64,000 bases of DNA from Amanita rubescens. Taxonomy: Eukaryota; Basidiomycota; Agaricomycetes; Agaricales; Amanitaceae. The notes below the pieces were generated by a model that was not told where the DNA came from, ran no database searches, and saw only the letters and a program-made list of their open reading frames with translations. The stretch lies in contig WION01000192.1 of NCBI GenBank assembly GCA_015039365.1, positions 40,225 to 104,224 of the forward strand, read 5' to 3'. Positions 43,608-53,998 of the stretch are shown in pieces; the stretch's first letter is position 1; the number at the start of each line of letters is the position of its first letter. Made by a program: the position numbers and the translations under genes.

Positions 43608-43900
43608 AACGTCTCATTTCATACGACTAACTGAAGATTACGCGCATCTGTCTCTCACTGGTAGCTTCATCAGACAGTTCAAAACAACTATACGATTTTT
43701 GGAGACGAATTTGGAGACGATAAACCAGAATGGAGAAGCTGAGCGCATCGAGAAGAGCTTGGATGAAATGAACCAAAAGTTGAACATACTGCAGCGGCTA
43801 GACCCGGAAAATGATGAGGGAAATGACGGAGCGGACGGATGGACTGGTGGAGGAATGAGTAGGCGGACGGTCTGGCGGAGGAATCGTCTTCCTCATTAGC
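43608..43900 (+). pseudogene. Loose GTPase C-terminal fragment
   Basis: Matches 41055-41320 of GTPase copy 1 (LTEDYAHLSLTGSF, FLETNLETINQNGEA, EKSLDEMNQKLNILQRLDPE) with several small deletions. It starts abruptly after the HNH1 stop, so the duplication breakpoint lies inside the GTPase coding region. Confidence 0.8.
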
Positions 43901-44499
43901 GTCGATCACTACTAAGTCTTGCTTTTGTCTTTTTCTGTCATTATTTAATAAAGTGTGCGGTGCTCAGGTAATATATAGAGTATATCGCTGACTGGCTGGT
44001 AAGGTGACTGGTAACGCCCGGCTAAGCTAAGGGTGCGCTTTGGTGACCATGGGCTGGGATTGGCTGGGGCAACTTCCTCAAACGGAAATACTCACGAGGG
44101 CCGTCACGCATCACGCTTGCCTCATGCCTCTTCCTAGCCCCGCCTCGTCCCACAGCCCAGGCCGCCACGCACGTCACGCAAATCGCCCACGACCCTCAAC
44201 GCAACCCTGAGCGCTGCTGGTGCTTCCTCGTGAGGGACTCAAGCCGCGTCCTCCCCAACCAACGAGATAAGGTCCCAGCGACCTCGCTTGCGGCTGAGCA
44301 ACCGCCGATCCTCATCTGCGCTTCAGGAATAGAGCAAAACTTGCTCTCTTCCCTACACATCGGATTTTCCATTTCACCTCGAAGTGAGTACGTGCTGCGA
44401 CATACACGAGCTTGACCTGACAGCGTTCTTTTCGTAGTTTTGACCTAGACGCTGAGGTATCCATTTTTCACGACCTCGAATGTTCCGTCACTCAAACAG
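43901..44499. other. Intergenic, upstream of HET gene
   Basis: Begins with a short piece of the duplicated spacer (43890-43980). Otherwise no gene; probable promoter of the HET gene. Confidence 0.5.
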
Positions 44500-46952
44500 A
44501 TGATACAATCAGGTCACGGTGGCTGCCTATTACGCGACGGATACCTGACACTAAGTTCTGCAGCAGATGAGCTCTCGCCGTCGAACAGCGGGCGCCCGCC
44601 GAAACCATGGGAAAGCCACCCAAACTCCAAACCAGGTACTTGGCCCTACACTTGCTCCATATCGTGTTTAGATGACGTATCTGGCCAACAGTTCCCGACT
44701 CGCCATCCCGCGGTCGCGATTCCACAAATCAGAATTCTCCACTTCGATGAAGGAATCCGGGACCCTACCACACAGAAACCCTTAATATGGGACTACTATG
44801 CTGCACCCCTGCAAATCGATAAGCATGTGAGGCGATCTCCAGGCGCCTTTCGAGCCTTCTCTGTCGCCGACCTGCAGAGGTCCCCCCCTGTCATCACGCT
44901 TAGCGAATGGACTGACCTTCGTTATGAAAACAAGGAAGTCAACATCGCTTCCAATTACCCCAACTACGCCGCCATCTCTCATGTCTGGCAGTCCAGCAAA
45001 GAAACTGCCGATATTTCCCGAGAGAAGAACCGCCCTCTCTGGATCGCGATCAACGGCGAGCGACCTACCCACGAGATTACTTGGCACGGGCTCGTTGAGG
45101 CGGCCAATGCAGCCGAGGAGCTCGGGTGCGAATATCTCTGGCTGGACTTGCTGTGCCTAGACCAGGTCAAACGGATCGAAGGTGGCCGTGATAAACCGCC
45201 GCAGATCGCCAACATGGGAAACATTTACAAGTACGCGCTGCATGTAATCTGCATGCTCGGCGGCGTGTCAGCTGTGCAGAGCATCCATGCGGTATCACCC
45301 TGGATTGATAGGGCCTGGACGCTACAGGAGGCCACACTTAACAGTCGCACTTGGGCATACATCACATGGAAAGATGACGGCTTAGTACGAAGGTCGCAAA
45401 ACTGGTCTCCCGGAGGCGCACTACCCGTACGAAAGGAGGCTCACAAATACCTCGTTCCGCTCGGTCAATTATCTTCGGCAGCGTCGGACAAGGATATGTT
45501 GTCTGCGATAGGGATTCAATGTGGGTGGTACAATGTTAACTGCCTAGACGGTATGATGCACTGGTCGGATCATCTGAAGTACTTACAAGCTAGCACGGAT
45601 GGCTCTAGTCCTGTGAGAGCTATCCTATCCCATCTCCGACGCGCAGACCACGCGCACCGGCTCGTAGGCGCCTGGCCTGCCATGTTCCTTCGGACATCAA
45701 CAAGGCCCGTTGATATTGTCTACAGCGTCATGGGTCTTTTCAATGTGGAAATTGATTACGACGAGGACCGCGGCTTGCAGGGTTTGTACAATGAGCTCGC
45801 GTGCAGGGCCGCCCTCCTTGGCGGCTTCGGTCTGGGATGGTTGACCATGGGTGGACTTTCGGGCAGTGTGGGCATTCTAGAGCGCGACGAATCTTCACTT
45901 CTTATCCCGAGCGTGCCTATATACCTAGAGAGTCAAGGAACCCCACACTACCTTATCGGAGGCAAACAGGTCGTGACAGGCCTGGTCTTCGCAAAGAGCG
46001 ATGTCATCAGTGACGTAGCTGTCCACCCTTGCCGTTACCACATCAAATTCGACACCGATTCGCACCCTCATATCATATGTGCGGCCATGTTCGAAGTCGT
46101 TAAAGGCGACCAGCAGAGACGACGCCTCACTCTCCGCGGGGTGAAAGGCGACCAAGAGTTTACTTGTGATTACCAAGGGATCATTCATCCAAACAGCACT
46201 GCCATCTTGGTTGGCACCCACGGCTTCGTGGACAAACCTGTATATCCTCACATTTATGTGCTGTTCATGCGGTGGACAAAGAATGGGTGGGAACTCACAG
46301 CAGATGGGAAAGTATGGAATGTACCATGGAGTTCAGGAGGAGACGACGCCAGGGACGAAGTTGCGAAGCTACCTCGGAGGCACTTCACAATGGGAAAAGG
46401 TGCACAGAAGGTTATTCCTTCATGGCCGTGTGATCACGGGAATTCCAAGATCAGCGTCACCCCGTTACCTTTAAGCTACGGGGTCTTGTTTTTGGAGAGT
46501 TACTTCGTCGGAGATAGCAAGGACAAGCCGAAAAAGGTAGCCTGGTTCGGGAGAAAGGCGAGTAAACCTTTTCAATCTCTGCATGCCCGTTCCTCACATG
46601 TGTTTAGGGGGATAAGCCTCCTCCACAGGCGTGGCGAGACTTCAACATCAAGATCGGGAAAAAACCACAGTGGGATTCCGGACCATCCCTTTGGCTTGTA
46701 TCATCTCCCTTGGCAAACCCCCCTGACAAATTCGACGAGAAACATATGCAACATGTTGTCGAGCTCACTGTGGAATTAAACCACTGCTTCCATGGAAATG
46801 CCAATCATGACAACATGAAGGGGTATCCGCAGGAAAAGATCTATTCCGTGGCCGTGGAGTTTAGGGAACATATGATATATGTGAAGGCGGCCCTGAATAA
46901 GAAACAGAGGAGTGATCCGCGGTTCGCCAAGACGGCAGTTGCGCCGTATTAG
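44500..46952 (+). CDS. HET-domain (heterokaryon incompatibility) protein
   Basis: Two exons, 44500-46536 and 46608-46952, with a 71-bp intron (donor GTAGCC, acceptor TTTAG); 793 residues. The HET core reads YAAISHVWQSSKE, LGCEYLWLDLLCLDQ, MGNIYKYALHVICMLGG and WIDRAWTLQEATLNSRTW, the order known for PF06985. N-terminal RILHFDEGIRD and a long C-terminal region of unknown fold follow. In filamentous ascomycetes such domains trigger cell death on non-self recognition; in basidiomycetes they are common but functionally little studied. It sits between two halves of a GTPase/HNH duplication. Confidence 0.85.
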
Positions 46953-47839
46953 GATGAGTCATGGACCTCTTGGACTGAAGGACCAATGGCTTGAACATTA
47001 TGAAGTTTTTCGGTTTTGGCTTCCTGTACTGTTAGGATGTAGGATGACATAGGTAGCACGTAGGATCACTGTATATTGAATATCAAGTTTCCTGTTTTGT
47101 TTTCTATCGTTTCATTTCTTGAATGTCTGAGCACCATGGAAATTCCGCACCCTGAAAACGGTGACTGATAATAGAAGTTTGCTTGCGAAAGATTTCCGGA
47201 TGCGGCAGCGGAAATCCCGCCTTCACAGTTCGCTCTCACCTATAGGATTGGCTCAATCTTTTCCGAATCCATCGAGTTCTCTTTATACGAGGCTGGACCG
47301 CTGGCTTTTTTTGCTTTCAACGTCAACATCACTTTGGATGATTGGATCCCCGCTCTACCTGAGTCTATGCTCCTTCGTTCTCTCTCAATCTCGGCCTCTT
47401 ACCAATTGATTACGCACAACGGAGTAGCAACTCGAACGTTTACGAAGAGACTCGCGTCATTTGCAATATCGCCTCGACTCAGGGCACGAATCGCACGATA
47501 CTCTGTGTCATCGCATGAGGGCTTCCGACATCTGGAATTTGAAACCAAGTGCTAGGGGCGTTCAGCGTAGTCCGGCTTGGCCCGATCCGGCAACCAGAAA
47601 TCAAATTTACGCTCTCTGTCCAGTATCCTCAAGACATTTGGCACTAGACGGCTGATTTTGCCGGATGGAATTTCGCAGTCAAGCTTGACAAGATCGCCCG
47701 GCTTCAGGCTTATGATCGTTCCGCACGGGTCCTGAGTCGGAGATTGAAAAAATCTGAGGATCAGACGCCTCAAAACCTTACGTCATCCACTCGCTGTTTC
47801 GCCGATCAACAGTAACGACCAAACGTCATGCTGTAGATC
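46953..47839. other. Intergenic plus duplicated spacer
   Basis: 46953-47230 is unique with no gene. From about 47240 it repeats the spacer before HNH1. A minus-strand open frame at 47773-47552 carries the conserved peptide RERKFDFWLPDRAKPDYAE. Confidence 0.5.
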
Positions 47840-49101
47840 ATGTCTGCAACCACGCCCAAAGTCAGGTTACGGCTGTCTTTCCCCAATGTGACCCGGGCCA
47901 AGCTTGCGCTGTCGATCCCACTTGATAAATGCGTCACCTTTGCTGTTAACCCTCTAAAATGGCTTCGATTTCTAGGGTTTGCCATCTACGGACGAGAAGG
48001 CCACCTCTCCCTATCGAAAGATGGCCCAGATCTCGGTGATTATACAGCAACTATAGAGGCCCGTTCATACTATTTCGTCTCACAGGGTAAGGTGACCGGC
48101 ATGCATACGATAATACTTCGCTAACACTTTTCAGGTGGACCCCGCCTTGTCGATGTCGATGCAGCGGACGACAGAACATCAATTACTTCAAATTTAGCTA
48201 TCCGCCAAAGAGATTTTAGGACCAAGGTGGTTGGGCGAGATGGGACCTGCGTGATAACGGATGAAATAAAGGAATACTGTACTGCGTGCCATATTCTCCC
48301 CCATGCGAAGGGAAGCAACGTGCGGCCTTACCAATCTTTGATGGCAACTTTCTGACTTAATCAAGTACATCTCGAACGTCGTCCATCACCGCGGCGGACC
48401 AGACGATGACATTAACGACATTAACGACATTCGGAATGGACTTCTGTTAGCCTACCACCTCCATGTCCCGTTTGGAGCTGGTGACATAGCATTCCTGAAG
48501 GTTTGCTGTTATTTCCATCCAAGGCTATTCTGAAACTTAAGTATCTCAGACGCCCAACTTTGGTTTGGCTGTTGATGATATTCCTTACAATCCACCAAAC
48601 GCAGCCGATGATGAGGGCCCAGCCAGTCGCCTTACGCTGCACCATTTCGGCGGCTTTCCTCAGCTTGGCCGCCTGACCCCCAAACTCGCTCCCCACAACT
48701 CTGATGCGCGGCAGCCACAAGACACCAGTGAATGGCCACCTGCTGTCATTGTTGATCTCTTCTATGCCGCGGCCGCTATGAATGCATGGAGTCCAAAATC
48801 CTTTATCGAATATGTCCGGGAACAGTCGAGCGATGCTTATTATCCCGAAGGGCATGTTGATGCACAGATGGGCGATCAGACAACAGGACAATCTGGATCC
48901 GAACGTAGCAGGAACAGAACGTTTGACGTTCCCCCGGAAGAGAGGCGCTTGGCTGGTTTGATGGATGGAGTGTGGGCGCTGTGGACGCAGTCTTCGAGGA
49001 TGGGCAAGAAAAAGAGAGAAGATGTTCATGCATCGAGTCTTTCTCGCAACGAAGGCATTAAGAAGTGGTTAGAATCAGTGGAGGATCCCGAGACAAATTA
49101 G
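47840..49101 (+). CDS. HNH-endonuclease domain protein, copy 2
   Basis: Exons 47840-48086, 48135-48319, 48366-48500 and 48550-49101; introns 48, 46 and 49 bp; 372 residues, same lengths exon by exon as copy 1. HNH residues are intact (YCTACHILPHAKGSN, NDIRNGLLLAYHLHVPFG). Replacements against copy 1 are few and scattered; the longest difference is a 13-bp shortening of intron 1. Both copies look functional, so selection or very recent duplication keeps them. Confidence 0.85.
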
Positions 49102-49121
49102 ATCATGTTCACCACTTAGCG

Positions 49122-49390
49122 TCTCATTTCATTGGGATGACTAACTGAAGATTACGCGCATCTGTCTCTCGTCGGTGTAGCTTCATCGGACAGGTCAAAA
49201 CGACTATACGATTTTGGAGATGATGGAGAAGCTGATCCGAGGTTGATTGAGCGCGTCGAGAAGAGCTTGGAACCAAAAGCTGAAAGTACTGCGGCAACTA
49301 GACCCGGAAAATGATGCGGGAAATGACGGAGCGGATGGAAGGACTGGAGAAGGAACGGGTGGAAGGAGCGGTGGAAGGGCTGATGGCATT
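49122..49390 (+). pseudogene. Second loose GTPase C-terminal fragment
   Basis: Starts 20 bp after the HNH2 stop at the same breakpoint as the 43608 fragment. It retains TTG where GTPase copy 1 has TAG. Deletions near 49215 and 49270 remove most of the coiled coil. Confidence 0.75.
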
Positions 49391-50189
49391 CCTCAAGGCC
49401 TCATTAGCGTCGATCGCCACTAATTTTTCCTTCTCTATCATTGATAATACTTACGTGCAGTACCCTTGGCTAATATATTCATCTTCTCTTGCCAGGCTAA
49501 TATCAAAGACGTTTTGGTTACTAATCAGAATTTGTTTGATCCATCTGCCTCAGTTTTCTTTCAAACCCCCGTCGATATAGTCCACCTGTAGTATGAGTGC
49601 CCTTCCACCTTTTTCTCCCTGTCGTTCGTAAGACGTTAGTAAATTGATGCGCATATTCAGACCGTATAGGATGGGCTCAAATTTTTCCATCGAGTTCTCT
49701 TTATCCGAGGCTAGACCGCTGGGATTCAGCCTCTTTTTTTTGCTTTCAACGTCAACACCACTTTGGATCCCCGCTCTAGCTGAGTCTATGCTCCTTCGTT
49801 CTCGCCCTCTTACCAATTGATTCCGCACAAACGGAGCAGCAGCTCGAACGTTTACGAAGAGACTCGCGTCATTTACAATATCGCCTCGACTCAGGGCACG
49901 AATCGCACGATACTCTGCGTCATCGCATGAGGGCTTCCGTTCCACCTCCGAAACTGGCGAGTGTGAAGAAGCGTTCGACATCTGGAAACCAAGTGCTTGG
50001 GGTGTTCAGCGTAGTCCGGCTTGGCCCGATCCGGCAACCAGAAATCAAATTTACGTTCTCTGTCCAGTGTCCTCACAACATTTGGCGCTGGACGGCTGAT
50101 TTTGCCAACCAATCCGGATTGGAATTTCGCAGTCAAGCTTGACAAGATCGCCCAGCCCTTGAGGCTTCTCCCCTTTATCGTTCATCACG
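49391..50189 (-). other. Duplicated spacer with a conserved minus-strand open frame
   Basis: The plus strand shows no gene. On the minus strand, 49981-49550 (KPSCDDAEYRAIRALSRGDI, NDASLFVNVR) and 50145-49990 (VVRTLDRERKFDFWLPDRAK) are readable, and both peptides recur at 47773-47400. Shared reading across copies hints at an unannotated minus-strand gene between GTPase and HNH, but recent duplication alone could explain it. I do not recognise the sequence. Confidence 0.3.
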
Positions 50190-50790
50190 TTGGCCAAGCA
50201 TGGCAACCTGCCATCGTCCTTGCGCATAATAGCATATTGACACCCACACCGTACTGGCCAGAACATGAGACCTACACTGAGCCCGAACGACGAAAAGTGA
50301 GTAGGATATATGCGTTTTTGCTATCAAGTTCGACTGTTGACGACAATGGACGTAGCTCACCAGCATCAACCGAGCGGGTCAGGTTAGTAACACCCTTCGC
50401 CATTAGGGAACTCTTGCTAATATGTCCTTAGTCTCGGCGCAACTGCCCCTAATAGCACCGACACTGGGCATGTTTGCATCGAACTAATCTATCATTGGCA
50501 GACTCGATCCACTCGCAGAAGTACGCAATATCCCCCGTATAAAGTGAGTGGCGTGTTTTGCGCACTAATTCAATTTTGGATTAGCAATGCGAAGGATCTT
50601 TGTAAGGGTATTGTCACGACAAACACACAATCCTTCTCGTCGGTAAGGTAGCCAGAGTTTAGGTTCCTTCGACGCCTCGCTAAAGTTTCATTCAGGGGAG
50701 AAAGAAATTGGAAAAACAACCTTGTTATCCTTATTTGCAAAACGTGTTAGCAGGCAGGGATCGGCCCGGTTAAAGTACAACCTAAAACAG
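50190..50790 (+). pseudogene. AIG1-like GTPase copy 2, 5' part only
   Basis: Matches the 5' exons of copy 3 up to and just past the P-loop. The exon pair around 50585-50643 and 50698 (donor GTAAGG, acceptor TTCAG) is kept. The P-loop has changed to GEKEIGKTTLLSLFA, retaining GxxxxGKT. Similarity ends near 50760 within the G domain; no G3 motif, Cys/His cluster or tail follows. A truncated relic. Confidence 0.75.
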
Positions 50791-51394
50791 GAGAGACTCA
50801 GAGACCAAGTTAGGTTAAGTGTGCCTATTGTTCATTGTATCGTACAGGGCACTGATCGAATTGACAATGATATTTCTCTAATCAACATGAGTCGCCACAC
50901 GAAGAACCCACGTCGCGCTAAGCTCCCCCGTGCCAAGCCAGGGCAGATGTCCCTTTCCAGCTTGTTCCTTGCGGATACCCACGGTTGGCGTACATAAAAG
51001 ACTGACAGGGGCCGCAACCCTGACCGACTTTTGGTCGCTTCTGGTATATCATCCTACAGTGACTCGAGTCTGATACAAGGTGCAGCCACCCTAGTACTAC
51101 TGGTGAACATCGGTATGTATACTTTCATCCAATGGTTGAAGCTCGCCACTAATTCATTTCTCCCCATGATAAGCATCTCGTATCGAAAATGATAAACGTC
51201 AGGTACAAAGCATATCGCACGTGGATCGTACTGTCATGGGACTTTCCTCTATTCGGTATCACGGCGTTTAATGGACGTGATTTCTACGGGCAATTAACAC
51301 CGTTGGATCTGTCTTCCTTGATTAGTGAAATGTAGCGGTGCCGGGCCTGCAGAATATAAGTAGGCCAAAGTCGACTCTAGGTTCCGCACTCAAC
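50791..51394. other. Intergenic
   Basis: No supportable gene. Likely the upstream region of the secreted protein at 51395. Confidence 0.55.
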
Positions 51395-52059
51395 ATGCGC
51401 TTGACTCTTTCCATTCCTCGAATCCTCTCAATCGCAGTTTTGGCCTCCTTCGCTGGTGCTGTCAGGGTGCCAAACGCGGACACGCCATCTTTCTACTTCG
51501 TTGCCAGCTCGGCGGCCACGGGTCCGAACCTCCTGGTGAGCCACATTCTCGAACGTTTCGTGAGATAATTATAGCTAACTCTCGTAGCCTCTGCGAACTT
51601 CTGGCGGAGCAGGTGGCTACGCTACTCTTACTGGCAGTGGCCCAATAGGAGTATTCTACTTCTACCAAGGAGTATTGACGGCCGCAGCCGCCCCAGGCTC
51701 TACCTCTACCACGCGAGCCCTCATCGGTGCAATCCCACTGTCTACAGGATGCACGACTTACGGCCCACTTGGATTCGCAGGAAGTAGTTCGGACAAATGC
51801 GCCAAGTACAGCTCGTTCCAGATCCAATCCGATACGGAGAATTCACAGCTAGGCGCACAGCTGACGTTCAATTATGTGGGCGGCTTTTATGCATGTGGAT
51901 CCGGAAAAGATGTGGGTGTTGATATTCGGTTATGTTGTTTGTAGAATTTTCACTGATATTTTTTTTCAGGTGTGGTATCAGGCCAGTCCTACCTCAGGTC
52001 CACCTGGGTTGACGTGTACACCTATTGCTTTGTGGACCGTCCCACTTTACGGCCCGTGA
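51395..52059 (+). CDS. Small secreted protein
   Basis: Three exons in phase 0: 51395-51535, 51588-51911 and 51970-52059; introns 52 and 58 bp (second acceptor T8CAG); 184 residues. Signal peptide MRLTLSIPRILSIAVLASF. The mature part is Gly/Ser/Thr-rich with four cysteines spaced through the second half (STGCTTY, DKCAKY, YACGSG, LTCTPI) and a short C-terminus ending LYGP. No family recognised; size, secretion and cysteines fit a small secreted/effector-like or cell-surface protein. The 3' end is tandemly duplicated just downstream (52085-52150). Confidence 0.75.
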
Positions 52060-52573
52060 TCTCGTGTGGCGGAAGGACTTCGTGTAGTTATAGTTTTGGA
52101 CCGTCCAACTTTACGGCCCGTAATCTCAAGGACTTCGTGTAGTTATAGTCTGAATGAACTGTTCGCCGTGTATTCAAATAAACCTTGAAACCTGCCGTCG
52201 CGTCGGGCCACATCCAGGTCAGCTTATTTTGTACCAGCATCCAAACCCATACCTGGTTACATGAACGGGTACGTCATGGGTACAAGTACACGCCTGGTAT
52301 CTATACCCGAGCCAGGGCCAATTCATAGGCCCGGCTCATATTTATTACCAAAGCCATCTCAAGCCGAGCCAGGGCATAAACATTACTAAATGATGCCTCA
52401 CGTTAGCGAAGATCGAGTTGTCTGACGCTGGGTTTCTAACCAGTCCAGACCTTCAATGTTGGTAGTGACATGCCAGACCAGAAGTGCGGCCCGAGATGAG
52501 GAGAGAGGAAAGGCTAGAACGAGTCATCTCCAGAGATATCCCGGTGGTGGAAGCACACCCGAAGCCTCTAACA
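52060..52573. other. Intergenic with short tandem duplication
   Basis: About 60 bp around the stop codon of the secreted gene (TGGACCGTCC(C/A)ACTTTACGGCCCGT ... GGACTTCGTGTAGTTATAGT) is repeated at 52093-52150. The rest holds no gene. Confidence 0.7.
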
Positions 52574-53331
52574 TCATAAGATACTAGTATATTTGTTAAA
52601 ACCAACATTATAACTGACGAAAAATAACGTACTTACCTTGCCGAGAATTCTCCGCACGAGAGATCGACCGGGAATCCATTCTAACTCGATGCCCCGCGCA
52701 GGTAGCAGCTCGCCAACTTTCTTCATGACCGATGGTGATTTTGCCTCACAGACTACTGCTTCCATCAACAATATAATCAACTCTGGAGCTGCCTCCTCGG
52801 ATAAAGTTTTCTTCATCGGCTTCAAATCCATGTCCACCATATACTGCCAAACACTTGCTTGCCGCTTGGAAGACTCCCTGATTTAACAAGGACAAGTCTG
52901 TCGCAAGGGGTCAGCGTGAATTGCTTGACCTTGAATGATTCTGAAGATCGGGAATCCTTCGGAAAACTTATACGTGCTTCACTGGAATTTGTGGACCACT
53001 TGCGGTCCCGATAGCCGAGCTCATTGCCTTGTATTCTGCGCAAAAAATCCGCTAGAAGATAACTTTCGACATCCTCTGGTAGAAGAGCCTCGCCGAGGAT
53101 GTCCAACTCGAGAGTAAGGCTATGACAAAACTTCTGAACAGGAGTATCGCCTGTCACAGCACGATTGGCCTTCCACTCCCTCCTGATCGACCCGGCTTCA
53201 ATTTGGGATATATCGGTAGTTTGTATAGATCTACCTTTATCGGGGTGAGGAAATGGGAACTTTGCATGTTCCACCAAAAAATCGTTCCATTTCGACATGG
53301 TTGTGCGGAGGATACCTGCCAAAGGAGTCAA
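52574..53331 (-). CDS. Hypothetical protein, exon structure uncertain
   Basis: Two overlapping coding-like segments on the minus strand: 53298-52900 (SKWNDFLVEHAKFPFPHPD, FCHSLTLELDILGEALLPED, VESYLLADFLRRIQG) and about 52860-52638 (MVDMDLKPMKKTLSEEAAPE, VMKKVGELLPARGIELEW), the latter ending at a GTAAGT donor. An intron of about 50 bp near 52870-52925 probably joins them, but I could not find donor and acceptor giving matching phases. Both ends may be incomplete. No family recognised. Downstream exons beyond 52574 were not found, so it may be a truncated gene. Confidence 0.45.
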
Positions 53332-53998
53332 GTTGTCTTACTAGTAATATTGCAATGCTGCGACACTCGATAACCGTGAACTTGTCAGATCTGACCATCA
53401 ATTAATATTAATCAATTGCACTTGAGTGTCATGGCATGCGTCGGCTCGGACTGATGGTTTCTCTCCGAAACTGCGTGGGATTCGGCCCCCTCTTTTTTTG
53501 TTCATTCAACATTACGTTTGGATCCCCGCTCCGTGCTCCTTCGTTCTCTTTCGATCTCTGCCTTGTCAATTGATTCTGCACAAACGGAGCAGCAGCTTGG
53601 ACGTTATCCGCCCTCTATCCTCATAACAGTGGTCAACTTGTGAACGACTGATGTCGCCGACCAAAGCCGAATCTCGCAGCCATTGACCCGATCGCCCAGC
53701 CCTTAAGGCTTCTCCCTATCGCTCATCACGTTGGCCAAGCATGGAAACCTGTCATCGTCCTCGTGCATAGTAGTATATTGACACCCACACCATACTATTC
53801 AGAACAACTTGGAGACCTACAGTGAGCCTGAACGACGAGAAGTGAGTAGTAAGATATATGCGTTTTTGCCATCAAGTTCGACTGTTGACAACAATGAACG
53901 TAGCTCACCAGCATCTCATGCCATCAATGGAGCAGGTCAGGTTAGTAACACCTATGCTGCTCCTCGCCATTGGGGAACTCTTGCTAACATGCCCTTAG
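53332..53998. other. 5' region of GTPase copy 3
   Basis: From about 53640 this matches the 5' region of copies 1 and 2. It probably contains one or two N-terminal exons (around 53800-53840 and 53905-53940, each followed by a GT donor), but no start codon could be fixed. Confidence 0.45.

Noticed and set aside
46537..46607. Apparent frameshift near the end of the HET gene
   Set aside because: A 71-bp GT..AG intron joins the frames in phase 0.
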